64,000 bases of DNA from Paenibacillus azoreducens (GCF_021654775.1 NZ_AP025343.1:2261501-2325500), one strand, 5' to 3'; shown: positions 8,596 to 18,736, numbered from the stretch's first letter. Numbers and translations are program-made. Notes: generated from the sequence alone by a model not told the origin.

Positions 8596-9123
8596 TTGCT
8601 CGAAAAGTTAATCCCTAAATTAAGGGTGGATACAGTATTTGATATCGATTTGGAAGGCTTGTATGCCAAGGGTTACAGAGGAATAATCACCGATCTGGAC
8701 AATACGCTGGTCGGAGCGAAAGAGCCGCTGGCGACGCCGGAACTGCTGACTTGGTTCGAGCGGGTCAAGCAAATCGGTTTCAAGCTGGTTATCGTATCAA
8801 ATAACAGCATGGAACGCGTAAAGAATTTTGCCACGCCGCTTGATCTCAAGTTTGTGCACCAGGCACGCAAGCCGAGGAACGCCCCCTTTCGAAAAGCCAT
8901 GAGCATGCTGGGACTGAGCGGCCAAGAAACGATTGTCGTTGGCGATCAAATGATGACCGATGTGTATGGAGGCAACCGCATGGGTCTTTTTACAGTGCTC
9001 GTACTTCCGATTTCGATAGCGGATGAAGGCTGGGGGACGAGGATCAACCGCCGCCTCGAAAAAATAGCACTGAAACGCTTGCGTAAAAAAGGATTATGGC
9101 TTGAGGAGGAAAAACATCAGTGA
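8596..9123 (+). CDS. yqeG: YqeG family HAD-IIIA phosphatase
   Basis: 175 residues. The HAD nucleophile motif is DLDNTLVG (about residues 33-40), followed by IVSNNS (motif II) and VGDQMMTDVYGGNR (motif III). YqeG proteins are small HAD phosphatases, related to the mitochondrial phosphatidylglycerophosphate phosphatase GEP4; the bacterial substrate is not fixed. Translation begins with TTG at 8596 after GAGGTGA. The stop overlaps the GTG start of yqeH. It is the first gene of the conserved yqe operon. Confidence 0.93.
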   Translation: MLEKLIPKLRVDTVFDIDLEGLYAKGYRGIITDLDNTLVGAKEPLATPELLTWFERVKQIGFKLVIVSNNSMERVKNFATPLDLKFVHQARKPRNAPFRKAMSMLGLSGQETIVVGDQMMTDVYGGNRMGLFTVLVLPISIADEGWGTRINRRLEKIALKRLRKKGLWLEEEKHQ

Positions 9124-10247
9124 AAGACCCGATTGAAGGACAAGGCGTCCTCAAATGCAGCGGCTGCGGCATCGAGCTGCAGGTGTCGAATCCCGATTTG
9201 CCGGGGTACGTCCCGGAACAATCGCTCGGCAATAACCCGGTGGTATGCCGGCGGTGCTTCCGAATTAAAAACTATAATGAGGCTTCTTCCGTGACGGTAG
9301 ACCAGGATGAATTCCTGCGGCTTTTAAGCCAAATCGGCGGCAAGAAAGCGCTCGTCATTCATATTGTCGATTTGTTTGATTTCGACGGCAGCTTGATTTC
9401 GGGACTGCAGCGATTCGTAGGCAACAACCCCGTCATCCTCGCCGTCAACAAAATCGACCTTCTGCCGAAAGTGACGAACTGGAACAAAGTGATCAACTGG
9501 GTTCAGAAGCAATGCAAGGAGCAGGGACTCAAAACCGAGGAGATCATCCTGTGCAGCGCGAAGAAAAATCAAGGTTTCGATCGCCTGCTGGATGCAGTGG
9601 CCGAGCGCCGAGGCAGCCGCGACGTTTATGTAGTGGGAGCAACCAATGTGGGCAAATCGACCCTGATCAACCGGCTAATCCGCGATTACAGCGACCTGGA
9701 ACAGGAACTGACGGTATCCCGTTATCCAGGCACGACACTGGATATGGTCAGCATCCCTCTGGATGACGGCCATTTCATAATCGATACCCCGGGCATCGTT
9801 TACCCATGGCGTTATAGTGAGATGGTTGACCGCAAGGATTTGGGGGCGATCATGCCGGAAAATCCGCTGAAGCCGATGGTTTATCAGCTTAATGAAGGCC
9901 AAACGCTATTCTTCGGAGGGATGGCCCGCTTTGATTTTATCCAGGGAGAGCGGCAATCCTTTACCTGCTTTGTCAGCAGCAGATTGAAGATTCACCGGAC
10001 CAAGCTGGAGAAGGCGGATAGCTTATTTGAAGAGCATGCGGGCACATTGCTGTCGCCGCCGAATACTGAAGATCTGGGCAAGCTCCCGGAGTGGACCAGA
10101 CATGAGATTCGGGTTCCCAAAGGCGCCAAGCTGGATCTGTTTATTTCCGGCCTCGGTTGGGTCAAGGTGAACAGCGATCAAGGCGCTTTAACGGCCATCC
10201 ATGCGCCTAAAGGCGTCAAAGTGGTGTCCAGACCCTGTTTGATCTGA
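9120..10247 (+). CDS. yqeH: ribosome biogenesis GTPase YqeH
   Basis: A 375-residue circularly permuted GTPase needed for 30S subunit assembly. An N-terminal zinc finger (CSGCGIEL ... CRRC, residues 12-44) precedes the G motifs in permuted order: NKIDLLP (G4), CSAKKNQG (G5), GATNVGKST (G1) and DTPGI (G3). The GTG start at 9120 overlaps the yqeG stop. Length and order match the family. Confidence 0.97.
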   Translation: MKDPIEGQGVLKCSGCGIELQVSNPDLPGYVPEQSLGNNPVVCRRCFRIKNYNEASSVTVDQDEFLRLLSQIGGKKALVIHIVDLFDFDGSLISGLQRFVGNNPVILAVNKIDLLPKVTNWNKVINWVQKQCKEQGLKTEEIILCSAKKNQGFDRLLDAVAERRGSRDVYVVGATNVGKSTLINRLIRDYSDLEQELTVSRYPGTTLDMVSIPLDDGHFIIDTPGIVYPWRYSEMVDRKDLGAIMPENPLKPMVYQLNEGQTLFFGGMARFDFIQGERQSFTCFVSSRLKIHRTKLEKADSLFEEHAGTLLSPPNTEDLGKLPEWTRHEIRVPKGAKLDLFISGLGWVKVNSDQGALTAIHAPKGVKVVSRPCLI

Positions 10248-10273
10248 TGTAAGCTTGGGAGAGGCGGGATACA

Positions 10274-11137
10274 ATGGTAAATACGGAATTGCTTGCAGCG
10301 ACAGGGGCGCTGCTGCTTGGTGTGATCGGCGATCCGATCGCCCATTCCAAATCGCCAGTTATGCACCAGGCGGCATTATCGGCACTGGGACTGCCTGGAG
10401 CCTATGTTCCGATGCATGTCAAGCGTGGACGGGCAGAGGGAGCTATCACCGCAATCAAGGCTCTTGGCTTTCGGGGGATCAATGTGACGATCCCTCACAA
10501 AGTGGATGTAATCCCCTTTCTGGATCATCTGGATGAGACGGCCTTACGAATCGGCGCAGTCAATACGATCGTAAATGATCATGGCATTCTGACCGGGTAT
10601 AATACGGATGGCATCGGTTACGTTCGTTCGCTGAAAGAAGAGGCAGTGCCTGATCTCCAGGGGAAAAGGATCATGGTGCTGGGGGCTGGCGGTGCTGCGC
10701 GGGGCATTGTATATGCATTGGCGCTGGAAAAACCGGACCGGATTGTCATTGCCAACCGCACGGCCGACAAGGCGGAGGCGCTGGCAGCAGAATGGAAGGA
10801 TCTGGCGGACATTCGCGGAATATCCATGGAGGAACTGCCGGCATATCTTATAGAAACCGACATTCTAATCAATACGACTTCGGTCGGCATGCATCCGCTT
10901 ATGGCCGATACGCCGGTAGCGGTTGGTTTGATTCCCGAGGGAATCGTGGTCAGCGATCTGATCTATAATCCGCTGCAGACGAAATTGCTGACGGAGAGCA
11001 AACAGAAGGGCTGCACGATTCACGGCGGGTTGGGAATGTTCGTGAATCAAGGCGCCTACGCATTGGAATACTGGACCGGCCTGCCGGCCCCGGTAGCCGC
11101 GATGAGAAACGCCGTGCTGAATGATATGGGAAAATGA
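10274..11137 (+). CDS. aroE: shikimate dehydrogenase
   Basis: 287 residues. It reduces 3-dehydroshikimate to shikimate with NADPH in the chorismate pathway. The substrate-binding start GDPIAHSKSP, the catalytic Lys in NVTIPHK, the NTDG loop and the dinucleotide motif VLGAGGAARGI are all present, as is the C-terminal GLGMFVNQGA. Its place between yqeH and yhbY equals that of aroD (aroE) in B. subtilis. The RBS is GGGAGAGGCGGG. Confidence 0.97.
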   Translation: MVNTELLAATGALLLGVIGDPIAHSKSPVMHQAALSALGLPGAYVPMHVKRGRAEGAITAIKALGFRGINVTIPHKVDVIPFLDHLDETALRIGAVNTIVNDHGILTGYNTDGIGYVRSLKEEAVPDLQGKRIMVLGAGGAARGIVYALALEKPDRIVIANRTADKAEALAAEWKDLADIRGISMEELPAYLIETDILINTTSVGMHPLMADTPVAVGLIPEGIVVSDLIYNPLQTKLLTESKQKGCTIHGGLGMFVNQGAYALEYWTGLPAPVAAMRNAVLNDMGK

Positions 11138-11190
11138 TTCCTTTCCTTTCGGGAATAAGGAAAACAATTGAATATTAAGGAGAAGTATAC

Positions 11191-11481
11191 ATGTTAACGG
11201 GTAAGCAAAAACGCTATCTTAGATCCCTTGCACATCATTTGGACCCGATTTTCCAAATCGGAAAAGGCGGGACCAATGAACAGCTTGTAAGGCATATTAA
11301 CGAAGCGATTGAAAAAAGGGAACTTATAAAAGTCAGCGTGCTGAACAACTGCCTTGACGATAAACATGAAATGGCCGAAGAGCTTGCGGAAAAAGCCAAG
11401 GCTGAGTTGGTGCAGGTGATCGGGAACACGATTATTTTGTATAAGGAATCCAAAGATCATAAACAAATAGAATTGCCATAA
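11191..11481 (+). CDS. yhbY: YhbY family RNA-binding (CRM domain) protein
   Basis: A 96-residue single CRM-domain protein starting with the typical LTGKQKRYLRSLAHHL and holding the GKGG loop. YhbY (YqeI) associates with pre-50S ribosomal particles. The start follows AAGGAGAAGTATAC. Confidence 0.95.
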   Translation: MLTGKQKRYLRSLAHHLDPIFQIGKGGTNEQLVRHINEAIEKRELIKVSVLNNCLDDKHEMAEELAEKAKAELVQVIGNTIILYKESKDHKQIELP

Positions 11482-11496
11482 GCGGGAGGTTTCACC

Positions 11497-12099
11497 ATGA
11501 AGGTAGGCATCATGGGCGGCACCTTCGATCCGATTCATATCGGCCATTTGCTGGCCGCTGAAGCGGCAAGGGATTCGTTCGGGCTTGACGAAGTCTGGTT
11601 CATGCCAAGCCATATCCCGCCCCACAAGGAACAGGCCGGAGCATCGGGAGAGGACCGGCTCGGCATGGTGGCCGAAGCGATTTCGGACCACCCCTGTTTC
11701 CGAACGCTTGACATTGAGATCAGAAGAGGCGGCGTTTCCTACACCATTGATACGGTGAAGGAAATTCGCGGCTCTTTTGAAGATATAGAGTTTCATTTTA
11801 TTATCGGCGCTGATATGGTGAATTATCTCCCCAAATGGGAGGGGATTGAGGAACTTGTTAATCTTATGAGCTTTATCGGCGTGGGACGACCAGGGTCAAC
11901 ATTAAATCTCGCGGCGTTGCCGCCTTATTTACATGGTAAGGTGCTGCTTGCCGACATGCCCCAGGTCGATATTTCATCGACGGAAATCAGGGAAAGGCTG
12001 GCGACAGGCCATTCGATCCGCTATATGGTAACGGACAGCGTCTATGACTATATCAGAAGGAGAGGATTGTATGGAATTCAGCCGGGAAGAACTGATTAA
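11497..12099 (+). CDS. nadD: nicotinate-nucleotide adenylyltransferase
   Basis: A 200-residue nucleotidyltransferase making deamido-NAD from nicotinate mononucleotide and ATP. GGTFDPIHIGHL (residues 7-18) is the phosphate-binding motif, and DISSTEIRERL near the C-terminus is the ISSTXXR motif. The RBS GCGGGAGG is 8 bases upstream. Its 3' end overlaps the yqeK start by 29 bases. Confidence 0.97.
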   Translation: MKVGIMGGTFDPIHIGHLLAAEAARDSFGLDEVWFMPSHIPPHKEQAGASGEDRLGMVAEAISDHPCFRTLDIEIRRGGVSYTIDTVKEIRGSFEDIEFHFIIGADMVNYLPKWEGIEELVNLMSFIGVGRPGSTLNLAALPPYLHGKVLLADMPQVDISSTEIRERLATGHSIRYMVTDSVYDYIRRRGLYGIQPGRTD

Positions 12100-12649
12100 A
12101 TCGGTTTCGGAGCAAATGCCGGCCATGCGCTGGCAGCATACGCAGGGTGTGATGCAAACGGCGGTTAAGCTTGCCGAGAAATACGGGGCTGATCCGGCGA
12201 AGGCTGAGCGGGCCGCGATTTTGCATGATGTTGCCAAATATTGGCCCGTCAAAAAGATGGAAGCCATGATCCGGGATAACGGCTTGTCCCAGGATCTGCT
12301 GCTTTACGATAAAGCGCTTTGGCATGCGGAAGTGGGAGCTTTTGTCGCCAAACAAGATTATGGTGTTGAGGACCAGGAAATACTGGATGCGATCAGGTAT
12401 CATACGTCGGGGCGAACCTCGATGACGCTGCTGGATAAGGTGGTATGTCTGGCGGATTACATTGAACCCGGAAGGGATTTTCCAGGGGTGAATAATATCC
12501 GGGAACTGGCCAACCATAGCCTTGAAGAGGGACTGGTTGCAGGCTTTGATTCCACCATCAGCTTGCTCGTGTCGCGGCGGCAAATTATTTTCCCGATGAC
12601 GGTCCTTGCCCGTAATGATCTTATAAAACAGTTGGAGGCGAATTCATGA
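12071..12649 (+). CDS. yqeK: YqeK, HD-domain diadenosine tetraphosphate hydrolase
   Basis: 192 residues with HD-superfamily metal residues: RWQHTQGV (H), AAILHDVAKYW (HD), HAEVGA and a late D (ADYIEPGRDF). Family members hydrolyse Ap4A symmetrically to ADP. I place the start at ATG 12071, directly after AAGGAGAGG, although this overlaps the nadD end; an in-frame ATG at 12044 lacks an RBS. The stop overlaps the rsfS start (ATGA). Confidence 0.93.
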   Translation: MEFSREELIKSVSEQMPAMRWQHTQGVMQTAVKLAEKYGADPAKAERAAILHDVAKYWPVKKMEAMIRDNGLSQDLLLYDKALWHAEVGAFVAKQDYGVEDQEILDAIRYHTSGRTSMTLLDKVVCLADYIEPGRDFPGVNNIRELANHSLEEGLVAGFDSTISLLVSRRQIIFPMTVLARNDLIKQLEANS

Positions 12650-12993
12650 CCCTTACATCAGAAGAATTGTTAAATCTGGCAGTCGCAGCTGCCGAAGATA
12701 AAAAAGCAATGAACATCGTAGCGCTGGATTTGAAAGGCGTTTCGCTGATTGCGGATTATTTTATCATATGCCACGGGAATTCGGATGTTCAGGTTCAGTC
12801 CATCACCACGGAAATCCGCAAACGCGTGCATGAAGCGGGTTCGGAAGTCCGCGGGATCGAAGGTATGAACTCTGCCCGTTGGGTGCTTATCGATTTGGGG
12901 GATGTCATCGTGCATGTCTTCCACCGGGATGAGCGCGAGTATTACAACATCGAACGACTGTGGTCGGACGCCAAGGTTGTGGAAACGGTATGA
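12646..12993 (+). CDS. rsfS: ribosome silencing factor RsfS
   Basis: 115 residues of the RsfS/Iojap family, which binds ribosomal protein L14 and blocks subunit joining in starvation. Typical segments are LKGVSLIADYFIICHGNS, GMNSARWVLIDLGDVIVHVF and YYNIERLW. It starts inside the yqeK stop and its own stop overlaps the next start. Confidence 0.97.
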   Translation: MTLTSEELLNLAVAAAEDKKAMNIVALDLKGVSLIADYFIICHGNSDVQVQSITTEIRKRVHEAGSEVRGIEGMNSARWVLIDLGDVIVHVFHRDEREYYNIERLWSDAKVVETV

Positions 12994-13889
12994 ATCCGGT
13001 CGCAGGTACGATACAGACATATGAAGTCATGCGCGAAGTATCCCCTTACGGGTATTTCCTGGATGCGGATGGACAGGATGTCCTGCTGCACTACTCAGAA
13101 CTTACGCGCGAGATCAAGCCGGGCGATCAGGTAGAGGTGTTTATCTTTTACGATACCGAAGACCGGCTGGCAGCCACGATGAAAAAACCTTACCTCACGT
13201 TGGGCGAGATGGCCAAGCTGGTTGTTGCCGATGTTCATCCGCGGCTTGGATGCTTTCTGGAGATGGGGCTTGGGCGTCAGCTTTTGCTGCCGGTGCGCGA
13301 GCTGCCTGAGATGAAAGAGCTTCGTCCGCAGGTAGGGGATTCGGTGTTTGTCATTATGGAGCATGACAAGCAGGGACGTCTGCGCGCCAAACTGGCGGGG
13401 GAGCAGGAGCTGTCCCAGCATGCTTTCAGAGCCCCTGAAACATGGCTGAACCAATGGTTTAAAGCCACGGTGTACAGACCGCTGCAGATGGGAACGTTTG
13501 TAGTCCTGGACGGCGGAGTGGTTGGGCTTGGCGTTATCGGGATGATTCATTCCTCGGAACGTGTGCGATTATTGAGGCTTGGCGAGGAAGTCGAAGTCCG
13601 CGTCGCCCATATTCGTGAGGACGGGCGCGTCAATCTGTCGATGGCCCAGCGGAAGGAAGTAGGCCGCGATCTGGACTCGGAACGGATTCTGTCCTTCCTG
13701 AAAGAGCGTCCAACAGGCGATATGCCGTATTCGGACGCAACGCCTCCGGATATTATCAAGCAGCGTTTCGGCATCAGCAAATCGGCCTTTAAACGGGCTT
13801 TGGGCAAGCTGATGAAGGAAGGTCTCGTGACTCAAAAGGAAAATTGGACGTATTTGGTCAAACGGGATGCTGATGGGCAGGATAGTTAA
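12990..13889 (+). CDS. CvfB-like S1-domain RNA-binding protein
   Basis: 299 residues. S1-like OB folds occur at about residues 5-60, 65-130 and 145-215 (the last ends with VAHIREDGRVNLSMAQ). A C-terminal winged helix carries FGISKSAFKRALGKLMKEGLV. This is the layout of CvfB (YitL), an RNA-binding protein linked to virulence-factor expression in Staphylococcus. The start is ATG 12990, overlapping the rsfS stop as ATGA. In B. subtilis yqeL is followed directly by yqeM, so this gene is an addition to the operon here. Confidence 0.9.
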   Translation: MNPVAGTIQTYEVMREVSPYGYFLDADGQDVLLHYSELTREIKPGDQVEVFIFYDTEDRLAATMKKPYLTLGEMAKLVVADVHPRLGCFLEMGLGRQLLLPVRELPEMKELRPQVGDSVFVIMEHDKQGRLRAKLAGEQELSQHAFRAPETWLNQWFKATVYRPLQMGTFVVLDGGVVGLGVIGMIHSSERVRLLRLGEEVEVRVAHIREDGRVNLSMAQRKEVGRDLDSERILSFLKERPTGDMPYSDATPPDIIKQRFGISKSAFKRALGKLMKEGLVTQKENWTYLVKRDADGQDS

Positions 13890-13916
13890 ACCTGAAAGAG
13901 AAAGTGCGGTGTCATC

Positions 13917-14687
13917 ATGTCTTCTTACAAAAAATTTGCATACGTTTATGATGAATTGATGGAGGAGATGCCTTACCCTGATTGGCTCCGCTTCGCGAGG
14001 CAGGCTTGGGAAAAGCATGGCACCATGCCCAAGAGCGTCGTTGAGCTCGGCTGCGGTACGGGCAGCATTACCATTCCGCTCGTCAATGCAGGCTTTGAAG
14101 TGACGGGTATCGATTTATCTGCGGATATGCTGTCCGTCGCCAGAAGGAAAATGGATACCACGCCCCAGGGCTTAAGGCTTCACCAAGAAGGCTCCATTCG
14201 TTGGGTTCAGCAGGATATGCGGGAATGGAAAACCCCCGACCAGGTTGACACAGTCATTTCTTTCTGCGATTGCTTTAACTATTTGCTTGAGAAGCAGGAT
14301 GTCGTTTCGGCATTCGTCCAAACATACAACGGTTTAAAGCCTGGGGGGATTTTCCTGTTCGATGTTCACCATCCGAATACGTTGATCCGATACGACGAAG
14401 AGCAGCCGTTTGTATGGGATGAACGGTCGGTATCTTACATATGGACTTGTGAACTGGATAAATCCCGCTGTGAAATCGAACATCATTTGAGTATTTTCGC
14501 AAGGGAAGAGCAAAGCGGTTTGTACCGCAGGTTCGAAGAGACGCATGTCCAGCGCGCCTATGATCCGGAATGGTTAAAAACGGAGCTGAGCAAGGCAGGC
14601 TTCCGCGACGTGAAATGTTATGCGGATTTCGAATGGGTTGAAGCAGGCGATGATGCCCAGCGCCTTTTTTTCGTGGCAGTTAAATAG
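13917..14687 (+). CDS. yqeM: class I SAM-dependent methyltransferase YqeM
   Basis: 256 residues. Methyltransferase motif I is VVELGCGTGSIT (residues about 41-52), motif II GIDLSADML, motif post-I DTVISFCDCFNYL. It matches YqeM, the last gene of the B. subtilis yqe operon; the substrate is not established. It is followed by a terminator. Confidence 0.88.
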   Translation: MSSYKKFAYVYDELMEEMPYPDWLRFARQAWEKHGTMPKSVVELGCGTGSITIPLVNAGFEVTGIDLSADMLSVARRKMDTTPQGLRLHQEGSIRWVQQDMREWKTPDQVDTVISFCDCFNYLLEKQDVVSAFVQTYNGLKPGGIFLFDVHHPNTLIRYDEEQPFVWDERSVSYIWTCELDKSRCEIEHHLSIFAREEQSGLYRRFEETHVQRAYDPEWLKTELSKAGFRDVKCYADFEWVEAGDDAQRLFFVAVK

Positions 14688-14736
14688 GGTTCAGCTTGAA
14701 ATAATGGATTTTTCAAACGTAACGGGAACAAATAAT

Positions 14737-14766
14737 GCCTCGGAAGCTTAATCCGGGGCTTTTTTG
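14737..14766 (+). terminator. terminator of the yqe operon
   Basis: GCCTCGGA and TCCGGGGC arms around AGCTTAA are followed by six T residues, 50 bases past the yqeM stop. Confidence 0.8.
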
Positions 14767-14848
14767 AAGATTATAAAATATATAGGGATGCAGGTTGAAA
14801 TGGATGGGCGTGGCGGCAGCAGCGGCAAAATGAGAAAGGATGGAATAT

Positions 14849-15577
14849 ATGAAACTTACAGATTTGAAAAATAAAACAGCGATTATTACAGGTGCTGGCA
14901 AAGGCATCGGCCGTGCCATTGCGACGGCGCTTGCCAAGGAAGGCGTAAACCTTGGGCTGATGGCCAGAACCGCTTCCGATCTTGAGGCGCTCAAGGAGTC
15001 GCTCTCCAAAGAGTACGGCGTGTCAGTCTATATGGCAACGGCTGACGTATCCTCACGTTCCGAGGTGGAAGCGGCGGTGTCCAAACTTAAAGAGGAACTG
15101 GGCCGCATCGACATTCTGATCAACAATGCGGGAATTGCCACTTTCGGCACCGTTGCCGAGATGAATCCAGAGGAATGGGAACGTATTATTCAGGTCAATT
15201 TGCTGGGGACGTATTATGTTTCCCGTGCGGTTCTCCCGGCAATGCTTGACCAGAATAGCGGCGATATCATCAATATTTCGTCGACGGCGGGGGAAAAAGG
15301 ATTTGCGACGGGTTCAGCCTATTGCGCTTCCAAATTCGGCATCATGGGCCTGACCGAGTCGCTTCTTCAAGAGGTTCGCAAAAAGAACATCCGCGTCGTT
15401 GCGCTTACTCCAAGCACCGTAAATACGGATCTGGCCCGCACCAACAATCTTAGCATCGGCGAGGAAGACCGGATGATGCAGCCGGAGGATGTGGCTGAAC
15501 TAACTTTGGCCGCCTTGAAGCTTCCGGCGCGCGTGTTCGTGAAATCTGCCGGGATTTGGACAACTAATCCGCAATAA
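14849..15577 (+). CDS. short-chain dehydrogenase/reductase (FabG-like)
   Basis: 242 residues of the classical SDR family. TGAGKGIGR is the NAD(P)-binding glycine motif (about residues 14-22), NNAGIA follows, and the catalytic set is S (NISSTAG), Y and K (YCASK). It resembles 3-oxoacyl-ACP reductases (FabG), but it stands alone, away from other fatty acid genes, so the substrate is unknown. ATG 14849 is preferred over ATG 14840 because the AGAAAGGA at 14833-14840 is then eight bases away. Confidence 0.85.
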   Translation: MKLTDLKNKTAIITGAGKGIGRAIATALAKEGVNLGLMARTASDLEALKESLSKEYGVSVYMATADVSSRSEVEAAVSKLKEELGRIDILINNAGIATFGTVAEMNPEEWERIIQVNLLGTYYVSRAVLPAMLDQNSGDIINISSTAGEKGFATGSAYCASKFGIMGLTESLLQEVRKKNIRVVALTPSTVNTDLARTNNLSIGEEDRMMQPEDVAELTLAALKLPARVFVKSAGIWTTNPQ

Positions 15578-15705
15578 TTCCCGATGAGGAAACGTCTAAT
15601 ACTTTCCCCCAAGGTGCTCGTGTTTGCTGCGGGTATGGGGCTTGATGGCCGGGCGGGTGCCTTAGTAAGCGGTACGGCGGCTTGCTGCCGACTCTGATTA
15701 GCGGA

Positions 15706-15734
15706 TTGACTGTGCCGCTTGTTTTATATATAAT
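15706..15734 (+). promoter_or_regulatory. SigA promoter of leuS
   Basis: TTGACT (15706-15711), exactly 17 bases, then a consensus TATAAT (15729-15734). It lies about 30 bases upstream of the T-box leader. Confidence 0.85.
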
Positions 15735-15764
15735 GTGATTTAATGTTAAGAGAACTTTATATCT

Positions 15765-16050
15765 TTGGCAATGATGAGGGGTATTAGTTTCGGCAGGGTC
15801 ACCCAGAGAGCCGGCGGTTGGTGCAAGCCGGTTGACAAAGCGGAATGAACTCACCTCGGAGCCATGGTTTGAACGCAGTTTATGGAGAGTTGTGATGCCA
15901 AAACTACGCTAAGAACCATCGCCTTACCTCCGTTAAGGGTGCAAAGGGAGTGGAAAATAAAGCATATTTTCCGCTAACTAGGGTGGTACCACGGGAATCA
16001 AACCTCTCGTCCCTAGCGCTAATACGCTATGGATGTAGAGGTTTTTTTAA
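15765..16050 (+). promoter_or_regulatory. T-box leader (leucine specific) with leader terminator
   Basis: The conserved T-box core AGGGTGGTACCACGG lies at 15980-15994. Upstream is a long specifier arm in which GAACTCACC places a CTC leucine codon at 15850-15852. Downstream, AACCTCT (about 16000) can pair with AGAGGTT followed by seven T residues (ending about 16048) as terminator, while the T-box strand provides the antiterminator. Uncharged tRNA-Leu should stabilise read-through into leuS. About 130 bases separate the terminator from the coding start. Confidence 0.93.
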
Positions 16051-16180
16051 TTATTGCATGATTATGCGGTCTGACTTTAGTGAAATATGAAGAAGAAGTG
16101 TTTTGTATTTTGGCTCGTTTCAAGCGAAGGAACGCTGGTAGCGAGCGGCGGACCGCCTGACAGTAAGAAGGGGAGATCAA

Positions 16181-18625
16181 ATGATGAGTGAAAATCAGCA
16201 GCAGGTTCAAGGATATCATCCTCAATCCATTGAGCCGAAGTGGCAAAAGTATTGGGATGAGCATCATACGTTCAAAACGGGCGAAAACCCTGAAAAACCA
16301 AAGTTTTATGCACTGGATATGTTCCCGTATCCATCAGGCGCCGGTCTACATGTAGGCCATCCTGAAGGTTATACGGCTACCGATATCATATCCCGTTACA
16401 AGAGAATGCGCGGCTATAACGTGCTTCATCCGATGGGCTGGGATGCGTTCGGTTTGCCTGCGGAGCAGCATGCTCTCGATACCGGCGAGCATCCGCGCGA
16501 CATCACGGTGAAAAATATAAACAACTTCCGCCGTCAGATCAAATCCCTCGGATTCTCCTATGACTGGGACCGCGAGATCAGTACGACGGATCCGGAATAC
16601 TATAAATGGACGCAATGGATTTTCATCCAGCTGTACAAAAAAGGCCTTGCTTATGTCGCGGAGCTGCCTGTCAACTGGTGTCCGGCTTTGGGAACGGTGC
16701 TTGCCAACGAAGAGGTTATTGACGGCAAGAGCGAACGCGGCGGACATCCGGTAATCCGCAAGCCGATGAGACAATGGGTGCTGAAAATTACTGAATATGC
16801 CGAGCGTCTGCTTGAGGATCTGGAAGAACTCGACTGGACGGAAAGCATTAAGGATATGCAGCGCAACTGGATCGGGAAATCCAAAGGAGCGGAAGTGAAT
16901 TTCGCCATTGAAGGCCAAGAAGGCCATCTGACGGTGTTTACGACCCGCCCGGATACTTTGTTCGGCGCCAGCTACTGCGTGCTTGCTCCTGAGCATGAGC
17001 TTGTGGCGGAAATTACGACGCCGGAGCAGCAGGAAGCCGTCAAAGCGTATCAGGATCTGGCCGCACGCAAAAGCGATTTGGAACGCACGGATCTGGCCAA
17101 GGATAAAACCGGCGTGTTTACGGGAGCATACGCAGTCAATCCGGTAAACGGCGCCAAACTGCCGATCTGGATCGCCGACTATGTTCTGGCCGGTTATGGA
17201 ACGGGAGCCATTATGGCGGTTCCTGGCCACGATACGCGCGACTGGGAATTTGCGAAGCAATTCGGCTTGGACATCATTGAGGTTGTCAAAGGCGGCAATG
17301 TGCAGGAAGAAGCTTATACCGGGGAAGGCGAACATGTTAATTCCGGCTTCCTGGACGGAATGGGTACCTCCGATGCCATCGCGAAGATGATCGCATGGCT
17401 TGAAGAGAACGGCAAAGGTCAAGGAAAAACGACCTACCGTCTGCGCGACTGGCTGTTCAGCCGCCAGCGTTATTGGGGCGAGCCGATTCCGATTCTGCAT
17501 CTGGAAGACGGAACGATGAAGACCGTGCCGGAGGATCAGCTTCCGCTCATGCTGCCGGATATTGATCAAATCAAACCGTCAGGAACGGGTGAATCTCCGC
17601 TTGCGAACGTAACCGAATGGGTGGAGACGGTAGATCCGGAGACCGGCATGAAAGCCCGCCGCGAAACGAATACGATGCCGCAATGGGCTGGAAGCTGCTG
17701 GTATTACCTGCGGTTTATCGATCCGCATAACAAAGAAGCGCTCGTTTCGAAAGAGAAGGAACAACAGTGGCTGCCTGTCGATCTGTATATCGGCGGCGTG
17801 GAACATGCGGTACTGCACTTGCTGTACGCACGTTTCTGGCACAAAGTTCTTTACGATTTGGGTGTGGTCAGCACCAAAGAGCCGTTCCAGAAGCTGGTTA
17901 ACCAAGGCATGATTCTCGGAACGAATAATGAAAAAATGAGTAAATCCCGCGGCAATGTCATCAATCCGGATGAAATCGTCGAGACTTACGGCGCGGATAC
18001 GCTCCGCGTATATGAAATGTTCATGGGGCCGCTGGAAGCGACGAAACCGTGGAACGAAAATGGCGTGGAAGGCGCACACCGCTTCCTGTCACGCGTATGG
18101 CGGCTTGTGGTTAACGATGACGGCAGCTTGAATTCGAAGATTACGAATGGCGAAGGCAGCGAGGACTTCAAACGCGTTTGGCATAAAACGATCAAAAAAG
18201 TGACCGATGATATGGAACATATGCGCTTTAATACGGCGATCAGCCAGTTGATGATTTTTATCAACGACGCATATAAAGCGGATAGCCTTCCGCGCAAAGC
18301 GCTCGAAGACTTCACGCAGCTGCTGTCTCCGTTTGCGCCGCATATCGCCGAAGAGCTGTGGGCTCGTCTCGGCCATCAGGAATCGGTCACATATGTGCCT
18401 TGGCCTTCTTTCGATGAAGCATGGACTGTGGAATCCGAAGTGGAGATCGTGATCCAGGTGAACGGCAAAATCGTGCAGCGCGCCAAAATTGCCAAGGACA
18501 TGGACAAGGAAGCGCTGGAGAAGTTTGGCATGTCCCAGGAGAGCGTACAGGCGGCTATTGCCGGCAAAACCGTACGCAAAGTGGTTGCGGTACCAGGCAA
18601 ACTGGTGAATATTGTAGCCAATTAA
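16181..18625 (+). CDS. leuS: leucyl-tRNA synthetase
   Basis: 814 residues, a class I synthetase. The HIGH-type motif is HVGHPEGY (about residues 51-58), KMSKS appears intact in [10 protein letters not shown], and an editing (CP1) domain with [10 protein letters not shown] lies between them. A C-terminal tRNA-binding region ends the protein. Two ATGs are possible (16181, 16184) after AAGGGGAGA; the first is given. Expression is controlled by the leucine T-box upstream. Confidence 0.98.
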   Translation: MMSENQQQVQGYHPQSIEPKWQKYWDEHHTFKTGENPEKPKFYALDMFPYPSGAGLHVGHPEGYTATDIISRYKRMRGYNVLHPMGWDAFGLPAEQHALDTGEHPRDITVKNINNFRRQIKSLGFSYDWDREISTTDPEYYKWTQWIFIQLYKKGLAYVAELPVNWCPALGTVLANEEVIDGKSERGGHPVIRKPMRQWVLKITEYAERLLEDLEELDWTESIKDMQRNWIGKSKGAEVNFAIEGQEGHLTVFTTRPDTLFGASYCVLAPEHELVAEITTPEQQEAVKAYQDLAARKSDLERTDLAKDKTGVFTGAYAVNPVNGAKLPIWIADYVLAGYGTGAIMAVPGHDTRDWEFAKQFGLDIIEVVKGGNVQEEAYTGEGEHVNSGFLDGMGTSDAIAKMIAWLEENGKGQGKTTYRLRDWLFSRQRYWGEPIPILHLEDGTMKTVPEDQLPLMLPDIDQIKPSGTGESPLANVTEWVETVDPETGMKARRETNTMPQWAGSCWYYLRFIDPHNKEALVSKEKEQQWLPVDLYIGGVEHAVLHLLYARFWHKVLYDLGVVSTKEPFQKLVNQGMILGTNNEKMSKSRGNVINPDEIVETYGADTLRVYEMFMGPLEATKPWNENGVEGAHRFLSRVWRLVVNDDGSLNSKITNGEGSEDFKRVWHKTIKKVTDDMEHMRFNTAISQLMIFINDAYKADSLPRKALEDFTQLLSPFAPHIAEELWARLGHQESVTYVPWPSFDEAWTVESEVEIVIQVNGKIVQRAKIAKDMDKEALEKFGMSQESVQAAIAGKTVRKVVAVPGKLVNIVAN

Positions 18626-18654
18626 ATCGCATAAATAGGGTCGAAAAGCATTCA

Positions 18655-18690
18655 ATCCCCGTACAGCATATGTTGTACGGGGATTTTTTT
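18655..18690 (+). terminator. leuS terminator
   Basis: ATCCCCGTACA and TGTACGGGGAT are near-perfect inverted arms with a six-base loop and seven T residues. Confidence 0.9.
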
Positions 18691-18736
18691 GAAATAGCGG
18701 GCATATAAGCTTGAGTGAAGACCTTTATATCACTTC

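Noticed and set aside
16346..17569. 407-codon minus-strand frame opposite leuS
   Set aside because: Shadow of leuS, no RBS, no domain-like sequence.
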